From assembly GCF_001029285.1 (NCBI RefSeq), contig NZ_LDZY01000006.1, positions 1 to 64,000 on the forward strand: a stretch of DNA of 64,000 nucleotides, read 5' to 3'. The notes under the pieces were generated by a model that was not told the origin of the DNA, made no database searches, and saw only the letters and a program-made list of their open reading frames with translations. Both the position numbers and the translations under genes were made by a program. Below, in pieces: positions 1 through 8,737 of the stretch (within the stretch, counting starts at the first letter, position 1; each line of letters starts with the position of its first letter). Origin of the DNA: Desulfosporosinus acididurans (GTDB taxonomy: Bacteria > Bacillota > Desulfitobacteriia > Desulfitobacteriales > Desulfitobacteriaceae).

Positions 1-671
1 TTTTTCTTAATTCCCCAGTGAGGCATCTGCGGGATTTGCTGTTCGATCGCCTTAAAATCAAGAGGAAGTTGTGCTTCAATTTTCTTCTCAAAGAGGGGTC
101 GATTCTCTTCCAGTTCCTGTTGCTCTTTGAGCCATTTCTCCCGTTCCGCTTTCGGTTTTCGTCCGCGTTTTTTGGGGGTTTGCTCGACTGGGGCCTCTTC
201 TTCTTTCTTTTTCTCAGGTTTACGATCTCTCGCTTCAATATGAGTAGCATCGATGGCGATAACATCCCCATCGATGAAGCCTTCTTGAAACGCCTGAGAG
301 ACTAGTTCATTTTGAATGTTTCCTAAAGCAGAAGAGACATGGATTTTTTGAATCATCCGAGTATAAGAGGACTCACTAGGGACTGAATCTGCCATCGTAA
401 AACCGCAGTTGAAACGGAATTCCAAGCTATTTTTTAATCGTTTTCGTAAGTCTTTAATCGTAGGAATTCGTTCGATGACTCGAATGAATAAGGAGTAGAT
501 CATGGCAGAATAGTTAAGTCTTGTTGGAGCTCCGAGTATTGCTCTTTTGGAAACAACTCTCAACAACGAGGTGATGTCAAGTGTATCGAAAATGAGGGGA
601 TATGATTTTTTGGGAGACATTTCTAAAATTTCCTCCAAGGAAAATAGCCTTTCTTGGCGAATACTAAACAT
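1..671 (-). CDS. IS1182/IS4-like transposase, N-terminal part (runs off window)
   Basis: The reading frame opens at the ATG at 671 and stays open for 223 codons to the window edge. The N-terminal half resembles the DUF772-type domain of IS1182/IS5-like transposases. It is followed by an IDATHIEARD motif, which carries the first catalytic Asp of a DDE transposase, and then a Lys/Pro/Glu-rich linker (KKRGRKPK). The remaining catalytic residues would lie beyond position 1. No frameshift is visible, so the element may be intact. Family assignment is from motif recognition, and IS1182 versus another IS4-superfamily group is not certain. Confidence 0.8.
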   Translation of the reverse strand, partial: MFSIRQERLFSLEEILEMSPKKSYPLIFDTLDITSLLRVVSKRAILGAPTRLNYSAMIYSLFIRVIERIPTIKDLRKRLKNSLEFRFNCGFTMADSVPSESSYTRMIQKIHVSSALGNIQNELVSQAFQEGFIDGDVIAIDATHIEARDRKPEKKKEEEAPVEQTPKKRGRKPKAEREKWLKEQQELEENRPLFEKKIEAQLPLDFKAIEQQIPQMPHWGIKK

Positions 672-795
672 TGGGAGTACTCCTATCTACCTCTCGGTGT
701 TGGTTTGGTCGCTTACACTTTTTCGAGGTTTTGGGGAGGTACTCCTCTTTTTGTCCTTAAAAAGATTAGTAATATCAATGGGTTCAAGTTATGAA
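1..795 (-). mobile_element. Insertion sequence, transposase-proximal end
   Basis: The element contains the transposase and about 120 bases upstream of its ATG. The end must lie near 780-795, because the adjacent FkbM-type reading frame loses family similarity there. I cannot mark the exact terminal inverted repeat or the target duplication, since the other end is outside the window. The repeated AGTACTCC/GTACTCCT words around 674-745 may belong to the terminal or promoter region. Confidence 0.55.
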
Positions 796-1292
796 ACTAA
801 TTCAATTTCCGAAGGAAAATACTGATCTAAATCTAAAATTTCTTTGAGATTGGAATCATCAATTTCACATCGAAATTTTATTATATTATTTAGGGTTTTT
901 CTTGACTGATCATCAGTTAAAATTTCTCGTAATAAATTTATTTTCTCTATATTATTTATAATAATTTTTTTGTCATAAAGATTATTAATAAGTCCATGAC
1001 AATAAATAATAGAGTAATCATTAAACCCCATAAGGTCTAATTGGTTTTTAATTTCTGAAAAAAAGTTACTAGCGATAAAAATATGAAGATTAGGCATTAA
1101 ATTAATCAAATTATCTGGCGAAATTATTTTTATTCCGAAAAGAGCTTTTCCCCACTTATTACTATCATTATCAATGAAATAGCTAATGTTTAGACCATTG
1201 TCTTTTAAATAATTAAAAACATATTCTCCACATTTTGATGCGCCGAAAATAACTAACGTATTATTTTTAAATTTATTTAAAGCTGTGCTCAT
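789..1292 (-). pseudogene. Truncated FkbM-type sugar methyltransferase (N-terminal fragment)
   Basis: A 167-residue product starts at 1292 with a good ribosome site (GAAGGAGAG). The N-terminus has a Rossmann-like pattern (LVIFGASKCGEYV, then YFIDNDSNKWG), as seen in proteins that join an NAD-binding/CoA-binding-like domain to an FkbM methyltransferase. The end (DQYFPSEIELV) matches the point where such proteins enter the SAM-binding domain (typically YFP...E.FVD.G), but a stop follows at once. The methyltransferase half is therefore missing, most simply because the neighbouring IS inserted here. The gene is much more AT-rich than its neighbours, which suggests transfer. In a flagellin glycosylation island it would have methylated a glycan. 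The fragment is probably non-functional. Confidence 0.65.
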
Positions 1293-1433
1293 ATTCTTTA
1301 CTCTCCTTCATTTAAAGAAGTTTCAATAGAAATCTCCTGCTACATTACGGAGATTGCCGAAAGTAATTATTTTTACTTTACATCGTTGAAGGGAATCTAG
1401 GAATGATGCTTGTTCAAACTAGTCACTCTCCCG

Positions 1434-2606
1434 CTATTTCGCGCTAATAATACGAGACAACGTACCCACCAGATCATAACCATCCCATATAACATCAATA
1501 TCCATGGCATCCCCTATTGGGACAATTCTATCAATCCCAGGAATCTCATTGGCAATAACAAAGTTCTGCAGTTCATCTTTTTCCAGTCCAAAATAAGTCA
1601 TCGTCTGATATTTTTCAGTTATAAAGGGTATCAAGTCTCTATAATCCTGAATGGCAAATTCATAGAAGTAGCCATTCTTTCCCCTCAAACATGTCAAATC
1701 GTTGGGCAAATTAACCAAATCAATGCGATAAAGCAAGTTGCTTTCATGGTATGTTCCTTGAATAGTATTCATCTCAATAATGTCTTCACAAAGATGACTA
1801 TACTTATCCATTGCTGCGGCCTGTTCGAGAATATAGTGCCGGTTTACATAAGATTTTACCGAGCCCCAGAAACGTTCACGAGCCTCCCTGCTATCCTGCA
1901 GCCAAAAGACAGTTTGCGGTGAAGAACAGGCATTTTGATCCATTAGATACGTATCATTGTAAAATCGTTCAGCAAGTTTATTCATTATGGCTTCATCCGC
2001 CTCGATGATAGCCTCACCGTTTATGATGGCTATCGAATAACGATCAGCAAAGGTAATATCCACACAACGAGGTTTTGAAGGCATGGCCTTAATTAATTTT
2101 ATGGTTTCATCTCCGCCCCAGATCACCCGTGCGTCCGCCATGGCAGAGAAGACGGAGGTGGTATCAGAATTCGCTGGATAAGAGATAATGGCATTTCTCT
2201 CTTTAAGCGTTGGAAATTCTGCGAAGACCTTCTCTATAGCTCTGCAAATGATTTGAACTTGCGGAAACGGCTTCGACGATACTCTGACAATATTGGAATT
2301 CCCGGCGAGCAGAGAAAACATCCAGGAAAAGGAAAAGTTTACGGGAATGTTTGAAGGAGCAATATGAAACGTCAATCCTCTGCCCAACCTGTTCTCATAG
2401 GGGCCATAGTTCTCTTTCAGCTTGGTAATATTTGCTTTTCTGCACCAGAAAGCGAACGACATGATATCCGAATACTCTTTCGCTTCTTTGCTATGCATCA
2501 GTACAGATGACAACCTATAAGCAAATTCACAAGCCATGCCGTTATAAGGCCTGGCGGGGACATTTACGATATTATCTGTGCCAGCCAAACAATTAACGCC
2601 GTTCAT
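1434..2606 (-). CDS. LuxC-like acyl-CoA/acyl-ACP reductase
   Basis: This is a 390-residue member of the LuxC branch of the aldehyde dehydrogenase superfamily, which reduces an enzyme-bound acyl thioester to an aldehyde with NADPH. The motif IAPSNIPVNFSFSW (about residues 85-98) is the nucleotide-binding/oxyanion signature. DQNACSSPQ (about 225-233) contains the catalytic Cys. The ATG at 2606 is preferred because the GGGGGTG ribosome site sits 11 bases upstream; the GTG at 2615 would be only 2 bases from it. The gene overlaps the luxE-like gene by 14 bases, so they are translationally coupled. No luciferase genes (luxAB) are present, so the role is probably glycan or lipid modification rather than light. 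The substrate is unknown. Confidence 0.82.
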   Translation of the reverse strand: MNGVNCLAGTDNIVNVPARPYNGMACEFAYRLSSVLMHSKEAKEYSDIMSFAFWCRKANITKLKENYGPYENRLGRGLTFHIAPSNIPVNFSFSWMFSLLAGNSNIVRVSSKPFPQVQIICRAIEKVFAEFPTLKERNAIISYPANSDTTSVFSAMADARVIWGGDETIKLIKAMPSKPRCVDITFADRYSIAIINGEAIIEADEAIMNKLAERFYNDTYLMDQNACSSPQTVFWLQDSREARERFWGSVKSYVNRHYILEQAAAMDKYSHLCEDIIEMNTIQGTYHESNLLYRIDLVNLPNDLTCLRGKNGYFYEFAIQDYRDLIPFITEKYQTMTYFGLEKDELQNFVIANEIPGIDRIVPIGDAMDIDVIWDGYDLVGTLSRIISAK

Positions 2607-3636
2607 AAGTATCACTGCACCCCCTTATTTCAGCTCCCTTAACCCTGCCATGAACTTTAAAATACTTTCCCAAGCGTCCGCAGGGACAGTCATCAACCCC
2701 TAATAGTTCCCCCTCATCCTCGGTCAGCAGAACGTGTCCCGGATAACTGGTGGGAAGCAGCGAAGTACATTGGATCAGACCTTTTCCGCTTGGCAGCTCT
2801 GAAAAATCGAGGGGATTACGAATGCTTATATCCGAAAAAATTGAGGCGTGCAGATGCCCGTACTCGCATTCCATGAAAATCGAACCGGTTTGTTCCACCA
2901 TACCGTAATAATTCAGAACCTGGTCAATACCCGCTGCTGAGCGGATTTCGTTTTTGAAAGTCTCATTATCGACAGATAAATCTCTAAGTTTCTTCCAGCC
3001 TCCCCCATGAATCATTACCCCGTTCAGGGAAAAGGAAATGCCTCGTTTCTTCAGGGCTAAATAAAAATGCTCCCATATCATGAAGGTAAAGCCAAAGACC
3101 AGGATTTTTTCCCCCGTATGTTTCTGACAAAAATCTTCAATGGCTTGGAGATTAAGGTTCATTTTTTCATCCAAGGCATACGTTATATCTCTGCCCAAGA
3201 TAGAAAAGCCCAATATACCGGCGCCTCGGGCTGAAAACATATCTCTGTTTTTGAGTACTGCGGTTGAATCAATGATCAACATAGGCATACGTGCTTTACC
3301 GGTAAAATCGGATACGATTTTTGCTAATACTTTCGTCTGCCGGGCAGAATTTTCACGATCTAAATAAATTTTCGAGACAGCTTGTCCTGTAGTACCGGAA
3401 GAAGTCATGGTTTTAACGATTTTCTCTTTATCAATACTCAATAATTCATATTTCTTAAAAAGCCGTACGGGCAGAGGCCTTCCTAAACCTAACACTTTTG
3501 AAAGCTTCTTGTATGCCTCGCAATGTTCATAATGGTGGCGGGATAACTCCATGACTGCTTGTTTGTATAAGTCGTCTTTATCAGATTGGCGCAGCCCAAA
3601 AGGCGGCATTACAAACAATGTTTCATAATTTATCAT
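2593..3636 (-). CDS. LuxE-like acyl-protein synthetase/acyltransferase
   Basis: A 347-residue protein of the LuxE/PaaK-like adenylating family. The TSSGTTGQAVS motif (about residues 78-88) is the ATP-binding P-loop of acyl adenylate formers. The C-terminal part keeps the YGMVEQTGSIF segment typical of LuxE. LuxE activates a fatty acid and passes the acyl group to LuxC, so its pairing with the LuxC-like gene implies a functional reductase complex. I place the start at the ATG at 3636, which forms an ATGA overlap with the stop of the acyl-AMP ligase gene. The GTG at 3642 is an alternative. The gene lies in a five-gene block with an acyl carrier protein, so the acyl donor may be carrier-bound. 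Confidence 0.8.
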   Translation of the reverse strand: MINYETLFVMPPFGLRQSDKDDLYKQAVMELSRHHYEHCEAYKKLSKVLGLGRPLPVRLFKKYELLSIDKEKIVKTMTSSGTTGQAVSKIYLDRENSARQTKVLAKIVSDFTGKARMPMLIIDSTAVLKNRDMFSARGAGILGFSILGRDITYALDEKMNLNLQAIEDFCQKHTGEKILVFGFTFMIWEHFYLALKKRGISFSLNGVMIHGGGWKKLRDLSVDNETFKNEIRSAAGIDQVLNYYGMVEQTGSIFMECEYGHLHASIFSDISIRNPLDFSELPSGKGLIQCTSLLPTSYPGHVLLTEDEGELLGVDDCPCGRLGKYFKVHGRVKGAEIRGCSDTYERR

Positions 3637-5024
3637 TTCCACTGCCCCAATTCAGAATATAAAATTTTCCCCGACTCATTGCGCGGAATGCTCTCAATTT
3701 TGCTAATCTCGAAGGCACTTCGATTAAGTCCGGTCAAGCCGGTCATTATTTTCAAAACTTCATCAGGCTCGCCGTGATCAAGATAAATTCTGACATGATC
3801 ATCTTCGCCGGCACAGGCTGCCTCAAACCCGCTTTTCTGGAGCAAACTTTCCAATTCATCCAGATTTACTCTGTTTCCATAGACTTTTAAAAACCGCTTT
3901 TTGCGGCCCACAATATAATAGAACCCATCTTCATCTCTCCTTGCCATATCGCCGGTCCTTAATATACCGCCCAACTCATCGCCCTTGGCTAAATCCTCTT
4001 GGCAGGTAGAATATCCCATCGTTACGTTATTTCCGTGATAAACAAGTTCTCCCGTTATATCGGGTTCATTAATCACCGAACCGTTATCGTTCTCAAGCCA
4101 AAATTTCCCGCCCGGAATCGAGATACCGATACTTCCCGCCTTACTAATTGAATACTCCTGGGGAACGTAAGACATCCGTGCCGTTGCCTCAGTTTGGCCG
4201 TACATGACTATGAAACGAATCCCTTTTTCAGCACAGCCCTGAGCAAACTCAAGATGCAGCTCCTTGCCCAATCTGCCGCCCGCTTGAGTCAGAACTTTTA
4301 GGGAAGGTAAATACATTCTTAAAAATCTCAAGCGCTTGAGCATTTCATAGGTGTAGGGAACGCCGCCGAAGGTGGTTGCCTGTTTTTCTTTAAGCAGTGA
4401 CCAAAATGATTTTTCCATTAGAGAGTCATTCGTTAAAATGATCGCTGCACCTTTGAGTAAATGGCTGTTAATAATTGACAGTCCATAGGTGTAACTCATC
4501 GGCAATGTGGTAATAGGCCTGTCGTCACCGCTAATCGTTAAGTACTGGGCGATGGATTCCGCATTATGATTAATATTACGATATGTTTGACGCACAAGTT
4601 TGGGACTACCCGTACTACCTGAAGTTGTGAGAAGCAAAGCCAGTTCCGGATGAAGTTCAGCCTTCTGCCCATACTCAGTTTTAATAAGAGCATAATCCTT
4701 ATACACATAGCGGGCTTGTCCTGGACAAAACCCTTTTGGGGCCCAAATATAGTTCGGTTCGTAAGTATGCAGCAAGCTAGCAAAGAGCTCTCTGTTAATA
4801 ACCGGGTTGATCATCACCGGAACAACCCGCATCTGCAAAAAAGCAATATATCCTGTAACTGATTCAACATTATTGCTGCAAAGACAAAAGACCAAACACC
4901 GATCATTTATTTGGGCGCGGAGATCATTCACCGCAATCTGTAACTGTGCGTAGCTCAAACACTCTTGCTCAGTAATAAGGGCCTTTTTTTCCCCAAACTG
5001 TTCAAGCTTATCGTAAAACGTCAT
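3633..5024 (-). CDS. Acyl-AMP ligase (AMP-dependent synthetase family)
   Basis: A 463-residue ANL-family adenylating enzyme. LLTTSGSTGSPKLV (about residues 131-144) is the P-loop motif A3, MYGQTEATARM is A5, GELVYHGNNVTMGY is A7, and ILRTGDMARRDEDGFYYIVGR contains the A8 hinge. The C-terminal NESGKILYSEL supplies the catalytic Lys. Such enzymes adenylate a carboxylic acid and load it onto CoA or a carrier protein. The gene starts 2 bases after the acyl carrier protein gene ends, so direct loading of that carrier is the likely job. It is slightly shorter than typical acyl-CoA ligases (about 500-550), as carrier-loading enzymes often are. The acid substrate cannot be read from the sequence. Confidence 0.83.
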   Translation of the reverse strand: MTFYDKLEQFGEKKALITEQECLSYAQLQIAVNDLRAQINDRCLVFCLCSNNVESVTGYIAFLQMRVVPVMINPVINRELFASLLHTYEPNYIWAPKGFCPGQARYVYKDYALIKTEYGQKAELHPELALLLTTSGSTGSPKLVRQTYRNINHNAESIAQYLTISGDDRPITTLPMSYTYGLSIINSHLLKGAAIILTNDSLMEKSFWSLLKEKQATTFGGVPYTYEMLKRLRFLRMYLPSLKVLTQAGGRLGKELHLEFAQGCAEKGIRFIVMYGQTEATARMSYVPQEYSISKAGSIGISIPGGKFWLENDNGSVINEPDITGELVYHGNNVTMGYSTCQEDLAKGDELGGILRTGDMARRDEDGFYYIVGRKKRFLKVYGNRVNLDELESLLQKSGFEAACAGEDDHVRIYLDHGEPDEVLKIMTGLTGLNRSAFEISKIESIPRNESGKILYSELGQWK

Positions 5025-5026
5025 AA

Positions 5027-5266
5027 TTACAGCTCCACTTCATATTTTGTCATGAACTCCTTACCCTTGTCGTAGGAACTGAAGTCAACAATGTCATCGG
5101 TATCGAACATAATGTCAAAAGCATCCTCCAGTGCTGCAATCAGCTGCATATGCCCAACACTGTCCCAGGCCTCAACCGACTGATAAACAAGGTCACTGTT
5201 CAATTGCTCTTCAGTTATATCAAAGGTCTCCATAAATGCCGTATTATATTTTTCCAAGTTTGTCAT
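5027..5266 (-). CDS. Acyl carrier protein
   Basis: A 79-residue acidic protein with the phosphopantetheine attachment motif WDSVGHMQL; the Ser near residue 36 is the expected modification site. It is distinct from the housekeeping fatty-acid ACP, which usually has DSLD at this site. The ATG at 5266 has a strong ribosome site (GGGAGGG) 8 bases upstream. It lies directly before the acyl-AMP ligase and 26 bases after the hydrolase gene. I infer a dedicated carrier for an acyl group that is activated by the ligase and then reduced or transferred by the LuxE/LuxC-like pair. Confidence 0.88.
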   Translation of the reverse strand: MTNLEKYNTAFMETFDITEEQLNSDLVYQSVEAWDSVGHMQLIAALEDAFDIMFDTDDIVDFSSYDKGKEFMTKYEVEL

Positions 5267-5292
5267 CCTTAAACCCTCCCTAGCATCATTCG

Positions 5293-5937
5293 CTAAAACT
5301 GATAGTTCTTAATCAGAAATTTTTCCCCATGCCCCGGATAGACAAGGGTGTCCGGCTGCAATGCCTTTAAAAAAGGTTTTGACGTTTCCTCAAAATCCTT
5401 AGACCCGTTTTTGTAATTCTTAGTCTCTGTTTTAACCTCAGGAAGCAATGTATCCCCGGAAAGGAGAATAGTTTTATCTAGCAGAATACAAATACTTCCT
5501 CTGGTATGGCCCGGTGTTTCTATGAGTTCAATTGTATGGCCCTGCCAGTCAAAGCTCTGATAATCAGAGAAGGTATCATCGGCAGTACAGGAATAGGGTT
5601 CAACCTTTGGCGCCTCCCCTTTTTTTAGGCCATTTTGAATAATACAGTAAGCTTCAAAGTGACGGGAATAATTTAAGCGGGAATCGATAATTCTCTCAGC
5701 ACAAGCTTTACTGCAGAGCACTTGACATTCAAACTCTTTCTTAAAAGCATTAACCCCGCTGATATGATCATAATGTTCGTGGGTAAGAAGCAGATAATCT
5801 ACACTCCCTCCCCATTTCCTTATTTTTTGCAGAAGTTCTTCTGTGGCATAGGGATCTATGATCAGAATGTGTCCGTCTTCAATGAATATATACATGTTTG
5901 ACTTAAGAAATGGTGTAATAAACGTTTTAATTTCCAT
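5293..5937 (-). CDS. Metallo-beta-lactamase-fold hydrolase (glyoxalase II-like)
   Basis: The 214-residue protein has the metal-binding motif THEHYDHISG (about residues 52-61), a later ETPGHTRGSICILL with a His ligand, SGDTLL with the bridging Asp, and a C-terminal YPGHGE His. These are the seven ligands of a dinuclear MBL-fold thioesterase or glyoxalase II-like enzyme. I chose the ATG at 5937 because CAGGAG lies 6 bases upstream; the frame opens earlier at 5976 but overlaps pseG. Its position between pseG and the ACP gene suggests thioester hydrolysis, possibly clearing a mis-loaded carrier or cleaving an acyl intermediate. That role is inferred. Confidence 0.78.
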   Translation of the reverse strand: MEIKTFITPFLKSNMYIFIEDGHILIIDPYATEELLQKIRKWGGSVDYLLLTHEHYDHISGVNAFKKEFECQVLCSKACAERIIDSRLNYSRHFEAYCIIQNGLKKGEAPKVEPYSCTADDTFSDYQSFDWQGHTIELIETPGHTRGSICILLDKTILLSGDTLLPEVKTETKNYKNGSKDFEETSKPFLKALQPDTLVYPGHGEKFLIKNYQF

Positions 5938-5956
5938 AGAAACTCCTGAACCAGAT

Positions 5957-6991
5957 TTAACAATGTTTAATTGCATTAGTGAAGGTACTAACGCTGTTCA
6001 CAATGTTAGCGACTCCTTCTCTGCAAACGAGTTGGAGAATCTTCTGACGAATTCGCTTTCTTTCCGCCGGAGTATCCAGAAGGGTATTCACGGCTTCAGA
6101 CAATGCTGAAGAATCCACATCGGTATAGTTTCCTAAGACAAGAGAAAGATTATATCTCTCTAAAATTTGCTGTAAAGGCAGCTGGTTAGCAGCCTGCAGC
6201 ACAAACAAGGGCACAACTCCCATAGCAAATAATTCTTTGACCGTTCCGCCGCCGGCAGAGATTGCTATATCACATTGGGCCATAAGTTTCGCCATTGACA
6301 CAGGATTCCTGATAATCTCCACTTGGCTTTGGCACAAGTCTGCTGCACGTTCAATAGCGCCGATATTCTCCATGAGCGGCCCACAGATCACTTTTAGATT
6401 AATATTTTCAAGTTTACCCAAAGCCTTTAAAACAACGGGAGTAAAATTCCGGACATCGGCACCGCCCATGGTAATAAGTATCGTTTCGACGTGTTCACGG
6501 AATGGAGCCGGTGAGATTTCCCGAAATTCCTGCCTAAGAATACTAAACTTATGACCCAGAAGCTTTAGTTTTACATTGCTGGAACTATAATCTTTAGCAA
6601 GAGCATCGAAGTTGTCGTTGACAATCACATCACAGTCATAGCGATAAGTTAATGAACTGTCATCAATCGCAGCAACAACCGCTCCCGATTGTTTTAAAAC
6701 TGGGTAATACTCATCAATGAGCCAATAAGAATCAACAAAAACAACATCTGTATTACCTCTGCTTAAATATGAGGCCAATTCAAAGGCTTCCTCCAGCAGT
6801 GAAGAATGTTGTTTAAGTTCAACAGCCTTAAACCCCTTTTCCCGCAGCCAATTCAGGCCCTTCGACTGGTACTCAGAATAAAAAACGACTGAGTCGCCCT
6901 GGCGAATGAACTCAGAGGCAATCGCACTGCAGCGCATAAGGTGTCCCATACCCTTTTTTCCGTCTCCGTCAGCACGAAAGGCAATGTTCAT
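5957..6991 (-). CDS. pseG: PseG, UDP-2,4-diacetamido-2,4,6-trideoxy-beta-L-altropyranose hydrolase
   Basis: A 344-residue GT-B-like protein that removes UDP from the bacillosamine-type altrose precursor in CMP-pseudaminic acid synthesis. The N-terminus (AFRADGDGKKGMGHLMRC) has the Gly-rich loop and GHLMR motif of the PseG family. ITMGGADVRN and ISAGGGTVKELFAMG (about residues 255-270) form the UDP-binding part shared with MurG-like proteins. The length matches the family. It starts immediately after the pseI stop codon, so the two are one transcript. The catalytic His proposed for PseG is retained in GHLMRC. The assignment is firm at family level and is supported by the neighbouring pse genes. 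Confidence 0.9.
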   Translation of the reverse strand: MNIAFRADGDGKKGMGHLMRCSAIASEFIRQGDSVVFYSEYQSKGLNWLREKGFKAVELKQHSSLLEEAFELASYLSRGNTDVVFVDSYWLIDEYYPVLKQSGAVVAAIDDSSLTYRYDCDVIVNDNFDALAKDYSSSNVKLKLLGHKFSILRQEFREISPAPFREHVETILITMGGADVRNFTPVVLKALGKLENINLKVICGPLMENIGAIERAADLCQSQVEIIRNPVSMAKLMAQCDIAISAGGGTVKELFAMGVVPLFVLQAANQLPLQQILERYNLSLVLGNYTDVDSSALSEAVNTLLDTPAERKRIRQKILQLVCREGVANIVNSVSTFTNAIKHC

Positions 6992-8038
6992 TTATTTAAC
7001 CAGCTCCCACCTTAATGGCGTTCCCATCTCGATATCACAAGCTGCTTTTCTGCCCAGAATTTCATAATAATATCGAGTATGCAGCCCTTTTCCCGGCCTT
7101 ACAGAACGAAGATTCTCTGCCGTAAATTCTTCGCCGGACTTAATGTCTTTGCTGACATACAGCGACCGTCTGAACCCCCGGCCATATAATTCGTCCTCTC
7201 CGTAACTATAGGGCGTCTCGCCAATCGCCGCCTGCGTTGCCCTCACCTCATCGACCATCTGCTTGAACTCTTGAGGTTCCATGGAAAAACTGCTGTCGGG
7301 ATTTTTAATACGTCTATCGAGACAAAAATGTTTCTCGATAATCCTTCCCCCAAGTGCGACGGCAATGACTGAGGCCAGCGAACCCATCGAATGATCTGAC
7401 AAGCCGGAAATTACATCAAAGCGTTCTGCTAAATCAGAGACTGTAATCAGATTCATTTTTTGTGGAATTGCCGGATACAGGGTGGAGCATTTAAGCAAAG
7501 CTAACTGATCGTTTCCTGTGCTTCGAACTGCCATCACTGCCTCTTCAATTTCCTCGACACTAGCCATTCCGGTAGAAATAATCATGGGTTTCCCTTTTTC
7601 TGCAGCATATTGAATCAAGGGAATATCAACAATCTCTGAAGAAGCTATCTTATAAAAATCTACATTGAGATCTTCCAGAAAATCAACCGCTGTGTTATCA
7701 AAGGGCGTAGACAAAAAATCGAGACCGATCTTTTCAGCCTCCTCCTTGATCTTGCCTTGCCATTCCCAGGGGGTATAAGCCTCTTTATACAAATCATGGA
7801 GATTGTATCCGCTCCAAGTACCGCTTTGAAGCATAAAATCCGGTTTCCGGCAATCGAGAGTTATGGTATCAGCCGTATAAGTCTGAACTTTGACACAGTC
7901 TGCTCCGCTTTCCTTGGCAGCATGAACGATTTCTAAGGCATTAGACAAAGATCCGGCATGATTAGCGCTCATTTCCGCTATTATATAAGCAGGGTTTTGC
8001 TGGGAGATAATTCTGTTTCCAATTCTTAATTCTTTCAT
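6992..8038 (-). CDS. pseI: PseI, pseudaminic acid synthase
   Basis: A 348-residue NeuB-family enzyme that condenses phosphoenolpyruvate with the hexose released by PseG to form pseudaminic acid. The N-terminal TIM barrel carries AEMSANHAGSL (about residues 21-31), FLSTPFDNTAVDFL, KIASSEIVDIPLI and ISTGMAS. The C-terminal part after about residue 290 is an antifreeze-like SAF domain (RSLYVSKDIKSGEEFTAENL). HCLDRRIKNPDSSFSMEPQEF is the part that binds substrate. It overlaps pseH by 4 bases (ATGA), which indicates translational coupling. Specificity for pseudaminic rather than legionaminic or sialic acid is inferred from the accompanying pseB, pseG and pseH. Confidence 0.92.
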   Translation of the reverse strand: MKELRIGNRIISQQNPAYIIAEMSANHAGSLSNALEIVHAAKESGADCVKVQTYTADTITLDCRKPDFMLQSGTWSGYNLHDLYKEAYTPWEWQGKIKEEAEKIGLDFLSTPFDNTAVDFLEDLNVDFYKIASSEIVDIPLIQYAAEKGKPMIISTGMASVEEIEEAVMAVRSTGNDQLALLKCSTLYPAIPQKMNLITVSDLAERFDVISGLSDHSMGSLASVIAVALGGRIIEKHFCLDRRIKNPDSSFSMEPQEFKQMVDEVRATQAAIGETPYSYGEDELYGRGFRRSLYVSKDIKSGEEFTAENLRSVRPGKGLHTRYYYEILGRKAACDIEMGTPLRWELVK

Positions 8039-8580
8039 AGCTCTATCTCCAGTTTGTTGTATTTAAAACGTGTTTTGCCGGCTGCCCATTCTTCTTTCAG
8101 CATTGAACAAACGATAACATCGAAATATTCACCATTTTTATAGACAGCCTTCCGCAAAACTCCTTCTTGGGTATAGCCATTAAGCACCAACATTTTCGCA
8201 ACTCTTTGGTTGTTGCTCATTACCTCCGCTTGGATACGATTGAGCTTCAAGATGTCAAAAGCAGCCGTTAACAAACCGGTTTCCTGCGCTATCACCGTGC
8301 CAAAATCTCTGTCCTGCCGTTCGGCTATATATCCACCGGATTTGCAGCAAAGATTTTGATAGTCAATTCCAACTAAACTGGCTATACCTACCGGTTTATC
8401 GTGCACCATCGTAATCCAATGCTTTTGTGTAGGGTCAGTTTGAATTCTCCGGAACCACTCGCGCTGTCCGTCTAAGGTGAGAACGGGATCTGTAAACATG
8501 ACCCTGGTAATATCCGGACGCATACGCCAGTTCATAATCATTTCCAAATCAGATTCCTGTATTTTCCTCCATTGAACCAT
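8035..8580 (-). CDS. pseH: PseH, UDP-4-amino-sugar N-acetyltransferase
   Basis: A 181-residue GNAT-fold protein (RimJ/RimL type). MNWRMRPDITRVMFTDP near the N-terminus is typical of PseH. The acetyl-CoA-binding part is near IAERQDRDFGTVIAQET, and the C-terminus has the usual RIQAEVMSNNQRVAKML and GYTQEGVLRKAVYKNGEY. It acetylates the C4 amino group made by the aminotransferase PseC. I chose the ATG at 8580, 8 bases after GGGGGATGG; the frame opens at 8592. A 157-base gap without a gene separates it from pseF, unusual in this otherwise tightly packed operon. A TTGACC...TTTTAT pair in that gap could be a weak internal promoter. Confidence 0.9.
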   Translation of the reverse strand: MVQWRKIQESDLEMIMNWRMRPDITRVMFTDPVLTLDGQREWFRRIQTDPTQKHWITMVHDKPVGIASLVGIDYQNLCCKSGGYIAERQDRDFGTVIAQETGLLTAAFDILKLNRIQAEVMSNNQRVAKMLVLNGYTQEGVLRKAVYKNGEYFDVIVCSMLKEEWAAGKTRFKYNKLEIEL

Positions 8581-8737
8581 TTTTATCACCATCCCCCAAA
8601 AAGCAAGTTTTTGTGAGTCTGTCGGTTAATATCATCTTCCGCTAGGTCTACCTAGGTTGTTTAGAATAAATAAAAATCCAGAGGAAGCCTTAGGTCAAGA
8701 AGTTGTTAGAAGTTTTAACAAGCCCCTGTCAGGAGAA

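Noticed and set aside
1434-3642. Bioluminescence operon
   Set aside because: No luxA or luxB luciferase genes are present; only LuxC- and LuxE-like proteins occur, in a flagellin glycan setting.
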